Positions 15,667 to 22,994 of a stretch of DNA of 41,376 nucleotides are shown piece by piece; within the stretch, counting starts at the first letter, position 1, and the number at the start of each line of letters is the position of its first letter. Origin of the DNA: DATMRF01 sp035566435 (GTDB lineage Bacteria; Verrucomicrobiota; Verrucomicrobiia; Limisphaerales; UBA8199). The notes beneath the pieces are model-generated. The model was given only the letters and a program-made list of their open reading frames with translations, had not been told where the DNA came from and made no database searches. The DNA is taken from assembly GCA_035566435.1 (NCBI GenBank), contig DATMRF010000016.1:1-41376 (forward strand), written 5' to 3'. The translations under genes and the position numbers were made by a program.

Positions 15667-17988
15667 ATGGACTTACATAGCGAAATTATGGCAACCGAAC
15701 TTTATGACGATTATCGCTCCCTGTTCGAGAATATGCAGGAAGGGGTTGCACATTGCCAGATGCTGCTCGAGGACGGTCGGCCGCAGGATTTCGTTTATCT
15801 CGCGGTAAACGGCGCTTTCGAGAAACTGACCGGGCTGCGGGGTGTGGTCGGCAAGAAGGCCAGCGAATTGATGCCGGGAATTCGCCAATCCGACGCTGAG
15901 CTGTTGGAGACTTACTGGCGGGTGGCTCTCAACGGACAACCCGAGCGATTCGAGACGTTCGTTGTTGCGTTGAACCATTGGTTTTCCATTTCCGTGTATT
16001 CGCCGGCAAAGGAGCACTTCGTGGCCGTGTTCGACGTGATCACCGAGCGCAAGCGGGCGGAGGAAGCGCTTCGCCTGAGCGAGGCTGAATTGGCAGAGGC
16101 GCAACGCCTCGCAAAGTACGGCAATTGGACCTGGGATATCACGGACAACCGGTTGAATTGGTCAGACGAACTCTACAGGATTTTTGGGGTGGAAAAAGGG
16201 AAGCTCGGCCGTACTTATGAGTCGTTTTTTGAGAGGGTAGAACCAGGCGACCGCGAGGCGGTGCGTGAGACTAACCGAATGGCTCTCACGGAGGGCAAGC
16301 CCTTCGAGATCGTCTACGGCATTATCACACCACAAGGCGAGAAACGGGTAATCCGCGAGTTGGGGTGCGCGATTCGCAATCAAGCCGGAAAAGTCGCGCG
16401 CCTCTTTGGCACCGCGCAGGATATCACCGCACAAAGCCGGACGGAAGCGGAACTGCGGTGGAAGACGGCCTTCCTGGAAGCGCAGACGAACTCGACTCTG
16501 GACGGGATCTTGGTGGTCAACCGCGAGGGAAAACAGATCCTTCAGAATCAACGAATGCTTGAACTATGGAAGATCCCCCCGGAGCTCTCAACCGGTAACA
16601 ACGACCGAGCGCAACTGGAATTTGTGCTGGGGAGAGTGAAGAATTCGCGAGCGTTCATTGAGAAGGTCGAGCATTTGTATGCCCACCCGAACGAGGTCAG
16701 TCGGGATGAGATTGAACTAACCGACGGCACCATCCTGGACCGGTATTCCTCACCGGTGGTTGGCAAGGATGGGGCGCAATACGGTAGAATCTGGACCTTC
16801 CGCGATATCACCGAGCAAAGGCGGTTGGAAGCGCAGTTCCGTCAATCGCAAAAGATGGAAGCCATCGGCCAGCTCGCGGGGGGCGTCGCGCATGACTTCA
16901 ACAACATGCTGGCGGTGATCCGCGGCAACGCCGATCTGCTGTTGATGGACAGCGATACGCTCACTCCATTAGCCACGGAGTGTCTTCAGCACGTGGTCGG
17001 GGCATCGGAAAGCGCCGCGAACCTGACCCGCCAGTTGCTGATCTTCAGTCGCAAGGAGATGATGCAGCTCCAGCCGCTGGCACTGAACGAGGTGTTAATG
17101 AACCTTGCCAAAATGCTGAAGAGGATCATTCGGGAGAATATTCGTTTGGAATACGCTTATGCAGAGCCGGCGCCGTTCGTGCTGGCCGACGCGGGTATGC
17201 TCGAGCAGGTGCTTCTGAACCTGGTGGTCAATGCGCGGGACGCGATGCCGCAGGGCGGCCAGGTGCGGATCGCCACTGACAGGGTCAGTTTGGACAAGGG
17301 GGCGACGCATGGAAAGTCCGAGGCCCGGGTGGGGGAGTTCGTCCGTTTAAGCGTGAGCGACACGGGCACCGGAATAGCGCCGGAAAATTTATCCCGTATC
17401 TTCGAACCCTTCTTTACCACCAAAGAGCCGGGTAAGGGCACTGGCCTGGGATTGGCGACTGTGTTTGGGATCGTACAGAAGCACCAGGGATGGCTCGAGG
17501 TGTCGAGCCTGGTCGGAAAGGGCACCACCTTCAACGTGTTCCTGCCTACCATTCCGCCGCCCGCCGCGACAGGAGCAGCGCAACCGACCGAGGCCAAACA
17601 CTGCCGGGGCACCGAAACCATCCTGCTGGTCGAAGACGATCTCGCTGTGAGAATGACCGCGCGGCGCGTGCTGGAGACCCACGGATACAAGGTGTTCGAA
17701 GCCGGTTACGGTCGGGAGGCGCTGGATATTTGGAAGGTCAAGGGCGGGGAAATTGCCTTGTTGGTGTCCGATATGATGATGCCCGAAGGGGTGACGGGCC
17801 GGGATCTGGCCGACCAATTGCGAGCGCAGCGACCGGGACTGAAGGTGATTTTTGTCAGCGGTTACAGCGCGGAGATTGTGGGCAAGGAGACGGCGTTTTT
17901 CCGGCGAACCAAGAGCACCTTCCTCCATAAGCCCTACAAGATGACCACGCTGGTCCAGACCGTGCGCCAGTGCCTTGACGAGAAGTGA
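15667..17988 (+). CDS. Hybrid PAS sensor histidine kinase with receiver domain
   Basis: 773 residues, soluble, no membrane segment. Three PAS-type domains cover roughly 12-130, 138-255 and 265-385, each ending in DITE/DITA-like motifs. The dimerisation and phosphotransfer helix carries His409 (GVAHDFNNML). The ATPase has N box NLVVNARDAM, G1 DTGTGIAP, F box FEPFFTTK and G2 GTGLGLA. A receiver domain follows with acidic EDD (about 657), phospho-acceptor Asp702 (VSDMMMPEG) and Lys in HKPYK. It should sense an intracellular signal and pass phosphate to its own receiver; an output partner is not encoded beside it. An ATG at 15688 is an alternative start. Confidence 0.95.
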   Translation: MDLHSEIMATELYDDYRSLFENMQEGVAHCQMLLEDGRPQDFVYLAVNGAFEKLTGLRGVVGKKASELMPGIRQSDAELLETYWRVALNGQPERFETFVVALNHWFSISVYSPAKEHFVAVFDVITERKRAEEALRLSEAELAEAQRLAKYGNWTWDITDNRLNWSDELYRIFGVEKGKLGRTYESFFERVEPGDREAVRETNRMALTEGKPFEIVYGIITPQGEKRVIRELGCAIRNQAGKVARLFGTAQDITAQSRTEAELRWKTAFLEAQTNSTLDGILVVNREGKQILQNQRMLELWKIPPELSTGNNDRAQLEFVLGRVKNSRAFIEKVEHLYAHPNEVSRDEIELTDGTILDRYSSPVVGKDGAQYGRIWTFRDITEQRRLEAQFRQSQKMEAIGQLAGGVAHDFNNMLAVIRGNADLLLMDSDTLTPLATECLQHVVGASESAANLTRQLLIFSRKEMMQLQPLALNEVLMNLAKMLKRIIRENIRLEYAYAEPAPFVLADAGMLEQVLLNLVVNARDAMPQGGQVRIATDRVSLDKGATHGKSEARVGEFVRLSVSDTGTGIAPENLSRIFEPFFTTKEPGKGTGLGLATVFGIVQKHQGWLEVSSLVGKGTTFNVFLPTIPPPAATGAAQPTEAKHCRGTETILLVEDDLAVRMTARRVLETHGYKVFEAGYGREALDIWKVKGGEIALLVSDMMMPEGVTGRDLADQLRAQRPGLKVIFVSGYSAEIVGKETAFFRRTKSTFLHKPYKMTTLVQTVRQCLDEK

Positions 17989-18101
17989 GGCGAAAACCAG
18001 TCATTGCATTCGCGCCCGGTTCGGGTAAACTGGGATGAGCTACTCTTGACGCGGCGCCGGTGCCGACTTCCAGGCGGGAAGACCCTCGTTTGAATGGGTG
18101 G

Positions 18102-18134
18102 TCAGTCATCGTTTGAAACCCGACGAGCGGGAAC
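18102..18134 (+). repeat. Leader motif, copy 2 of 2
   Basis: Matches 458-490 at 27 of 33 positions with the same TTTGAAACCCGA core; the inverted repeat here is CCCG-ACGAG-CGGG. It lies 66 bases before the ATG at 18201. Confidence 0.45.
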
Positions 18135-18200
18135 CCTTCGGAAGAAGCAGCCAGCGCAAATTTAATATGAGCATACCTTTTGAATCCCGGGACACTACGC

Positions 18201-18608
18201 ATGGCTAACGATCCTGGCAAGACAAGCAGCGAAACGGAGCAGCAGCGGTTCGAACGCATTTTGTCGCGGGAACCGTTCCGGGGCCTGAAGGCCATTCTGG
18301 ACAAGGTTTCTCCCGGGAAGGAGGCACTCTGGGCAATCGTGGATCGCGCGAATTCTTACGAGGAACTGCTGGCCCGCCTGGGCTACAAGATCACCTTGAC
18401 CAAGCAAATCCACGTGCAGGATTGTTACTCGCGGCTGGGTCCAGCCGGCGGGATTAAGGCAGTTCTTCCTTACCACGACATTCCCACACAAAGCTCATTT
18501 CCGACGCTCATAAATTTCGATTCCACAGTGACGATGACTCCAAAGGCCGTCGCCTTTTTCAACGAGACGTGCGCCGAACTTAAGCGGCAGTTGAATGGTC
18601 AGGCTTGA
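18201..18608 (+). CDS. Hypothetical protein
   Basis: 135 residues from the ATG at 18201 (MANDPGKTSSETEQQRFERI). The composition is globular and mixed. No signal peptide, membrane segment or recognisable domain is seen; it ends with a helix (FFNETCAELKRQLNGQA). It lies between the histidine kinase and the helicase on the same strand, 43 bases before the latter. A TTG at 18180 is open but adds residues without support. I cannot assign a function. Confidence 0.6.
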   Translation: MANDPGKTSSETEQQRFERILSREPFRGLKAILDKVSPGKEALWAIVDRANSYEELLARLGYKITLTKQIHVQDCYSRLGPAGGIKAVLPYHDIPTQSSFPTLINFDSTVTMTPKAVAFFNETCAELKRQLNGQA

Positions 18609-18651
18609 ACTGTGTCAATTCGAGGCTTAACGGCCATCATTGTTCTGCCAT

Positions 18652-19956
18652 ATGCCATTTCGTTCTCTGGGCCTTGATCCCAATATTCTTAAAGCCGTCC
18701 AGGAAGCCGGCTACACGGAGCCGACCCCCATTCAAGCGGCGGCGATTCCGCAAATTCTGGCAGGACACGACCTCATCGGCATCGCTCAAACCGGCACGGG
18801 GAAGACCGCCGCGTTTGTGCTGCCGATCCTCACGAAGCTCGCCGCCGGGCGCGGCGCCGGCAGCCGCCGGTTCATCCGTGCGCTGATAGTGGCGCCCACG
18901 CGTGAGTTGGCCGCGCAGATTGAAGAGAATGTGCGCGGCTACGGGAGGCATCTGCCTTTGCGGGCGGCCACCGTCTTTGGCGGGGTCAGTGAACGCCCGC
19001 AGACCGAGGCGCTGCGTTCGGGGGTGGACCTGGTGGTCGCCACACCAGGTCGGTTGCTGGATTTGATGGGGAGGCGGCTGGCCGATTTTTCCGGGCTCAA
19101 CTTCCTGGTCCTTGACGAGGCTGAGAGGATGCTCGACATGGGGTTCCTGCCGGACATCCGGCGTATCGTAAGGTCCCTGCCGCAAAAACGCCAAACGTTG
19201 CTTTTTTCGGCGACCTTGTCCCGTGAGATCGAGGGGATAACGCACGAATTTCTTCGAGCGCCGAAAACCGTGCAGATCGGCCGCCGGTCAAATCCCGCCG
19301 AGACCGTGACACAACTCGTCTATGAAGTTCCGAAGCACTTAAAGGCGGCGCTCCTGCTGCATTTGCTGCGCGACCCTGGACTGAACATGGTGCTGGTGTT
19401 CTCGCGCATGAAGCATGGCGCGGATCGGCTTTCGCGCCAACTGGAGAGCAAGGGGGTGCAAACGGCGACATTGCACTCGAACCGCTCGCAAAACCAGCGG
19501 TTGCGCGCCCTGAAAGATTTCAAATCCGGGGCGGTGCGCGTACTGGTGGCCACGGACATTGCAGCGCGCGGGATTGACGTGGACGATATCTCGCACGTGG
19601 TGAATTACGACTTCCCGATGCATCCGGAGGATTATGTCCACCGCATCGGCCGGACGGGCCGCGCGCACGCGGTGGGGGACGCCATCAGCTTCGTGACTCC
19701 CGAAGATCACAGCGTGTTGCGCTCGGTCGAGCGTTTCATTGGCCGGGGAATTGTGCGCAAACGGGCGGAAGGGTTTAATTACTCGGCCGCCGCAATTCCG
19801 TCTGCCGGGACGGGCGGACCAACGCGCGGTCCGCGACCGGACAATTTGCAGCGCCAGTCTTCCACGAACCCTCTGCGAACCAACGGTCCGGACCGGCGCG
19901 CGGGCTTTTCGACTGGCCAACAGAGACATCGAAACCAATGGCGGCGCCGTCGTTGA
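18652..19956 (+). CDS. DEAD-box-family RNA helicase (motif II reads DEAE)
   Basis: 434 residues, RhlE-like. Motifs in order: Q motif (GYTEPTPIQAAAIP), motif I AQTGTGKT, Ia PTRELAAQ, Ib TPGRL, motif II DEAE (LDEAERMLDMGF), III SAT, IV VFSRMKHGADRL, V ATDIAARGIDV and VI HRIGRTGRA. The tail after residue 365 is Gly/Arg/Asn-rich and probably binds RNA. It unwinds short RNA duplexes in ribosome assembly or mRNA turnover. The fourth residue of the box is Glu (codon GAG) instead of Asp. I use the ATG at 18652 (MPFRSLGLDP). It overlaps a 48-residue ORF that in turn overlaps rpsU, so the three may be coupled. Confidence 0.94.
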   Translation: MPFRSLGLDPNILKAVQEAGYTEPTPIQAAAIPQILAGHDLIGIAQTGTGKTAAFVLPILTKLAAGRGAGSRRFIRALIVAPTRELAAQIEENVRGYGRHLPLRAATVFGGVSERPQTEALRSGVDLVVATPGRLLDLMGRRLADFSGLNFLVLDEAERMLDMGFLPDIRRIVRSLPQKRQTLLFSATLSREIEGITHEFLRAPKTVQIGRRSNPAETVTQLVYEVPKHLKAALLLHLLRDPGLNMVLVFSRMKHGADRLSRQLESKGVQTATLHSNRSQNQRLRALKDFKSGAVRVLVATDIAARGIDVDDISHVVNYDFPMHPEDYVHRIGRTGRAHAVGDAISFVTPEDHSVLRSVERFIGRGIVRKRAEGFNYSAAAIPSAGTGGPTRGPRPDNLQRQSSTNPLRTNGPDRRAGFSTGQQRHRNQWRRRR

Positions 19957-20084
19957 CGGTTCAGGCTTCGCAGCGTTCCCACAAAAAGTGTTGCCAGGGC
20001 CGGCACAAAAAGTCCAAGGTGTTGGGCGCGCGCGGCCAGACGATTCTGCGCCACGAGCTGGATCTCGATTATGACCGAAGTTAA
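19938..20084 (+). CDS. Tiny basic ORF overlapping helicase and rpsU
   Basis: 48 residues from ATG 19938 to TAA 20082-20084. It starts 19 bases inside the helicase's end and finishes 14 bases inside rpsU. The product (MAAPSLTVQASQRSHKKCCQ, GRHKKSKVLGARGQTILRHE, LDLDYDRS) is basic with a CC pair, resembling small ribosome- or RNA-associated proteins, and it fills the otherwise empty 114-base gap exactly. No family is recognised. The double overlap is what translational coupling would look like. It could still be chance. Confidence 0.45.
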   Translation: MAAPSLTVQASQRSHKKCCQGRHKKSKVLGARGQTILRHELDLDYDRS

Positions 20085-20268
20085 ACTGAAAAAAGGCGAG
20101 CCGGTGGAGAAAGCCATCCGGCGGCTGAAGAAGAAGCTGGACCGCGAGCAAACGTTGCAGCAGTTCCGGTTGCGCCGTCGTTTTGAGAAGCCCAGCGCCA
20201 AGAAACGGCGCAAGGAGAAGGCAGCGCGTTTTTCCGCGATGTTGAAGGCGCGGTATGCCGATGACTGA
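20071..20268 (+). CDS. rpsU: 30S ribosomal protein bS21
   Basis: 65 residues with the bS21 pattern: VKLKKGEPVEKAIRRLKKKL, then RRRFEKPSAKKRRKEKAAR. It is a small basic helical protein of the 30S platform near the anti-Shine-Dalgarno sequence, involved in mRNA selection. The usual single-domain layout is intact, and its last residues (YADD) are acidic. It follows an RNA helicase and a tiny ORF on the same strand; pairing with a DEAD-box protein suits a ribosome-assembly role. Confidence 0.92.
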   Translation: MTEVKLKKGEPVEKAIRRLKKKLDREQTLQQFRLRRRFEKPSAKKRRKEKAARFSAMLKARYADD

Positions 20269-20286
20269 GCTATAACTGCCGGTTTG

Positions 20287-20310
20287 CTGTGTCGCTGTGT
20301 CGCTGTGTCG
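20287..20310. repeat. Perfect octamer tandem repeat, 3 copies
   Basis: CTGTGTCG occurs three times without interruption, 18 bases after the rpsU stop and between the convergent rpsU and infC genes. No gene lies in the 212 bases between them. Confidence 0.9.
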
Positions 20311-20480
20311 TTCAGCGTATGGAAGGTGCGCTTAGCGTCCCGACCGGCGTAAACGGGCAAGCTCCGCAAGCAGCGATTTCAACCATTACTCCCTGGTGGG
20401 CAGCGGCATCCGTTCGCCCTGGTCCTTGAGCCTCGCCAAAGCACTGATACGCAAATTGAAAGAGTCGCCGCAGCGCCAGC

Positions 20481-21113
20481 CTAAACCGTGCCACCGTCTT
20501 CCGACGCAGCGGGCGGAGCGGGCGGGCGCTCGTGAGGTTGGGCCTCGCGCGGGTTTTTGGCGCGTTTGGCGCGGGGCAGCGGGCTGAGGACGACATTGAG
20601 GTCGCGGTCGCCCAGCATCTTTGGGGGGGAGTCCGCTTGGGCATAAAGCGCGACGTCTCTGACGAATTTGTTCACGACTTCGTAACCGACCTCCTTGTGC
20701 GCTTTCTGGCGCCCGCGGAAGCGCAGCTTAACGCGGACCTTCATGTCATCGCAAAGAAACCCAATGGCGTGGTCGCGCTTGGTGGCGAGATCGTGCGGGT
20801 CAATGGTGGGCGAAATCTGAATTTCTTTCATTCGGCCGGCTGAGGGGCGCGAGTGAGATTCCCTTTTGGCCTCCTCGTAGAGGAATTTACCGTAATCCAC
20901 GATGCGGCAGACGGGCGGGGTGGCGTTGGCCGCGACTTCTATAAGGTCGAGGCCCTTGGCTTGTGCCAACTTCAGCGCCTCATTGAGAGACATGACGCCC
21001 AGTTGTTGCTTCGCATCGTCGATTACCCGGACCTCGCGGGCGCGGATTTTCCCGTTGCGACGATGTAGCGGTTCGCGGGAGTGAAATGAACGGGAAGGAA
21101 ACGGGCGGCTCAA
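20481..21113 (-). CDS. infC: Translation initiation factor IF-3
   Basis: About 210 residues. The N-domain has RRNGKIRAREVRVIDDAKQQ and LGVMSLNEALKLAQAKGLDL, ending PPVCRIVDYGKFLYE. The C-domain has MKEIQISPTIDPHDLATKRD and VRVKLRFRGRQKAHKEVGYE. IF-3 binds the 30S subunit, blocks premature 50S joining and checks the start codon. No ATG fits: I chose TTG at 21113, 17 residues before RNGKIRA, preceded by a GGGGG; TTG at 21152 is the alternative. Rare start codons are known in infC and serve autoregulation. A Pro/Glu-rich tail of about 25 residues is extra. The normal partners rpmI and rplT are not adjacent. Confidence 0.93.
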   Translation of the reverse strand: MSRPFPSRSFHSREPLHRRNGKIRAREVRVIDDAKQQLGVMSLNEALKLAQAKGLDLIEVAANATPPVCRIVDYGKFLYEEAKRESHSRPSAGRMKEIQISPTIDPHDLATKRDHAIGFLCDDMKVRVKLRFRGRQKAHKEVGYEVVNKFVRDVALYAQADSPPKMLGDRDLNVVLSPLPRAKRAKNPREAQPHERPPAPPAASEDGGTV

Positions 21114-21403
21114 TGAACCCCCATGGGTCGAAGGTTGCGCATGCGGTAACAAAAACCGAACTCCGCGGACATGTGTAATTTGTGATTAATACTTCCTCAT
21201 TTTCGCACGCCGCGTGCGGCAGGCAAGCATAATGTTTATCGGCGAGTAGCCCGTTGGTCACGACCGGGGCGCACGATTCCAATCCCCCGAAAGGTTGGAA
21301 GAGGCATGAAGACAAACGCAGGATTGGAATCCCGCGCTCCAGCCCCCCTTTCACTCAGGCCTTGCCGCTGGTAGTCGGCTCCCGTTTGACCTGCCGGACG
21401 TTA

Positions 21404-22282
21404 ATGACGTATATTCGGCCCATTAACCACTCAGGTGTTTATGAGCCGTCCCTGGCTGGGCCAGGGGTGTTAACGGGCGAACCCGCCGAGGGCGGGCAGC
21501 CCGGCTACTTCCGGCAGCCCGGGCCGTTGGGTGTTTACACTGCGGGTGCCGGCTCCGGTTCGACGCTGGGCACCGGGCCCGGCGGCCAGGCGAGCGAGCT
21601 GAATGTCGCCGGGCAGTTCGATTGGAACCCGACGATCTCCGACGCGGATGAAATTGCCGAGCTAACGGCTGGCCGCTGGATGCCGCAAACCAACGATTTC
21701 GTGGCCGTTGCGGGCGGAACAGTGCCGGTCGCGCCAACCTTTGGCAATTTCCTGGGAGCGATCCTGCAGCGTGCCGACGGCGGCATCAGCCGGCTGAACT
21801 TGTTTTCTCACGGCGATAAGTCGCTCGTGGCCTTCGGCGGCACCATCCAGAAGCGGAGCATCGGGCGGGCGGATGTGTCCCTGAACACCAACGGACCCAA
21901 CGACAACATGACTGCGATGGACCCAACCAGCATGGCCAACCTGAACCAGCCCGGTGTTTCGTTTACCGCGCCGACGCCGATACACGGGAAAAAGGACTTC
22001 ACCGTCGCTGACGTGCGCAAGAAGTTTACTGAAACCTCTTTCATCGTGCTCTACCTCTGCCACTCGGCGCAGGACCTGGCTTTCCTTAAACTGATCGCGA
22101 AGTTTTTCGGCGTCAAAGTGATCGGCTTTAACAACGTGGTGGGTTATTACCCGCCGACTCAAACGAGTCCCGCGCGATTTCAGCGCAACGGCGAAAAGGT
22201 GGGAATCGGCTTCGGTGCCACGCCCGCACAGGATTTTCGCACGCTCACCGGCGATCCGAGCGCGATTGTCGCGACTCCGTGA
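21404..22282 (+). CDS. Uncharacterised protein, possible clan CD (caspase-like) fold
   Basis: 292 residues from ATG 21404 (MTYIRPINHSG). The first 85 residues are Gly/Pro-rich and probably disordered. The rest alternates strands and helices. Two segments stand out: a strand ending in His-Gly (RLNLFSHGDKS, His136) and a later strand ending in Cys (SFIVLYLCHSAQDL, Cys219) followed by a helix and another strand (VKVIGFNNVV). A hydrophobic strand with HG and another with C-x-S is the hallmark of clan CD peptidases and CHAT/DUF4347-type domains. That assignment is my inference; it could be a non-enzymatic Rossmann-like protein. No signal peptide. It stands alone, divergent from infC. Confidence 0.7.
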   Translation: MTYIRPINHSGVYEPSLAGPGVLTGEPAEGGQPGYFRQPGPLGVYTAGAGSGSTLGTGPGGQASELNVAGQFDWNPTISDADEIAELTAGRWMPQTNDFVAVAGGTVPVAPTFGNFLGAILQRADGGISRLNLFSHGDKSLVAFGGTIQKRSIGRADVSLNTNGPNDNMTAMDPTSMANLNQPGVSFTAPTPIHGKKDFTVADVRKKFTETSFIVLYLCHSAQDLAFLKLIAKFFGVKVIGFNNVVGYYPPTQTSPARFQRNGEKVGIGFGATPAQDFRTLTGDPSAIVATP

Positions 22283-22323
22283 GCCAGGCAGCGAGCCGCC
22301 TTCGCAACCGCATTCTGCCGCCA

Positions 22324-22962
22324 TCAGAAATTCCAAATGACGCTCAGCCCAACGAAATGGTTGAGCACGTCCTTGGTTTGCAGGTGCACCCCGCCAATCT
22401 GATAACTTTGCTCCGCTGTTCCGAGGAGCTTATAGCCGATGTCCACCCACGCCTGCTCTTCGATTTTGTAGATCACGCCGGCTTTGGCCTGGAAGGCCAG
22501 CACGGAATCGTTGTCGCTGTCGCCCGAGATCTTCAGCGTGGACAGCACTCCGCCCACCCCGACACCGAGGTACGGAATAAACTCCGTGGGGTTCTCGTAG
22601 CGAACCACCGCGTTGAGCAGCAGCGGGTATTGCCTGAGGTGGGAATCCCCCACGGGCGAGGCGGTTTGATCCTGCAGAGAGAGCGACCTTACCGAGTTCT
22701 GCATAAAGCCGCCCTCGAACTCGACCGCCAGCCACGGAGCGAACTGGTAGCCAAACGCCCCATCCACCCTGAAACCTGTGTTCACCGACAGGTTTCCGGG
22801 CAGCCCCTCAATATCGAGGTGAGTCCCCGTTACGAAATTGACTCCGCCGTCGGCCCTGAGATACGGGCCGGGGTCAGCAGCGCGCGCCGGCCGAGCCCAC
22901 AATACCACGAGACTGCTGGCCGCGAGGAGCCAGAAGGAGGTCGAACGTTCAATCGGTTTCAT
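22324..22962 (-). CDS. Outer membrane beta-barrel protein
   Basis: 212 residues from ATG 22962 (MKPIERSTSFWLLAASSLVV), with a signal peptide ending near PARAADP. The mature part is alternating amphipathic strands (YLRADGGVNFVTG, WLAVEFEGGFM, IPYLGVGVGGVL, AWVDIGYKLLG) and ends in Phe (LSVIWNF), as needed for barrel insertion by BAM. About eight strands would fit an OmpA/OmpW-like barrel. Substrate or role unknown. It lies 32 bases downstream of the S10 peptidase on the same strand. Confidence 0.82.
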   Translation of the reverse strand: MKPIERSTSFWLLAASSLVVLWARPARAADPGPYLRADGGVNFVTGTHLDIEGLPGNLSVNTGFRVDGAFGYQFAPWLAVEFEGGFMQNSVRSLSLQDQTASPVGDSHLRQYPLLLNAVVRYENPTEFIPYLGVGVGGVLSTLKISGDSDNDSVLAFQAKAGVIYKIEEQAWVDIGYKLLGTAEQSYQIGGVHLQTKDVLNHFVGLSVIWNF

Positions 22963-22994
22963 AGGCTTATCTGGATGGCTTCGTTCCTGTTTCG

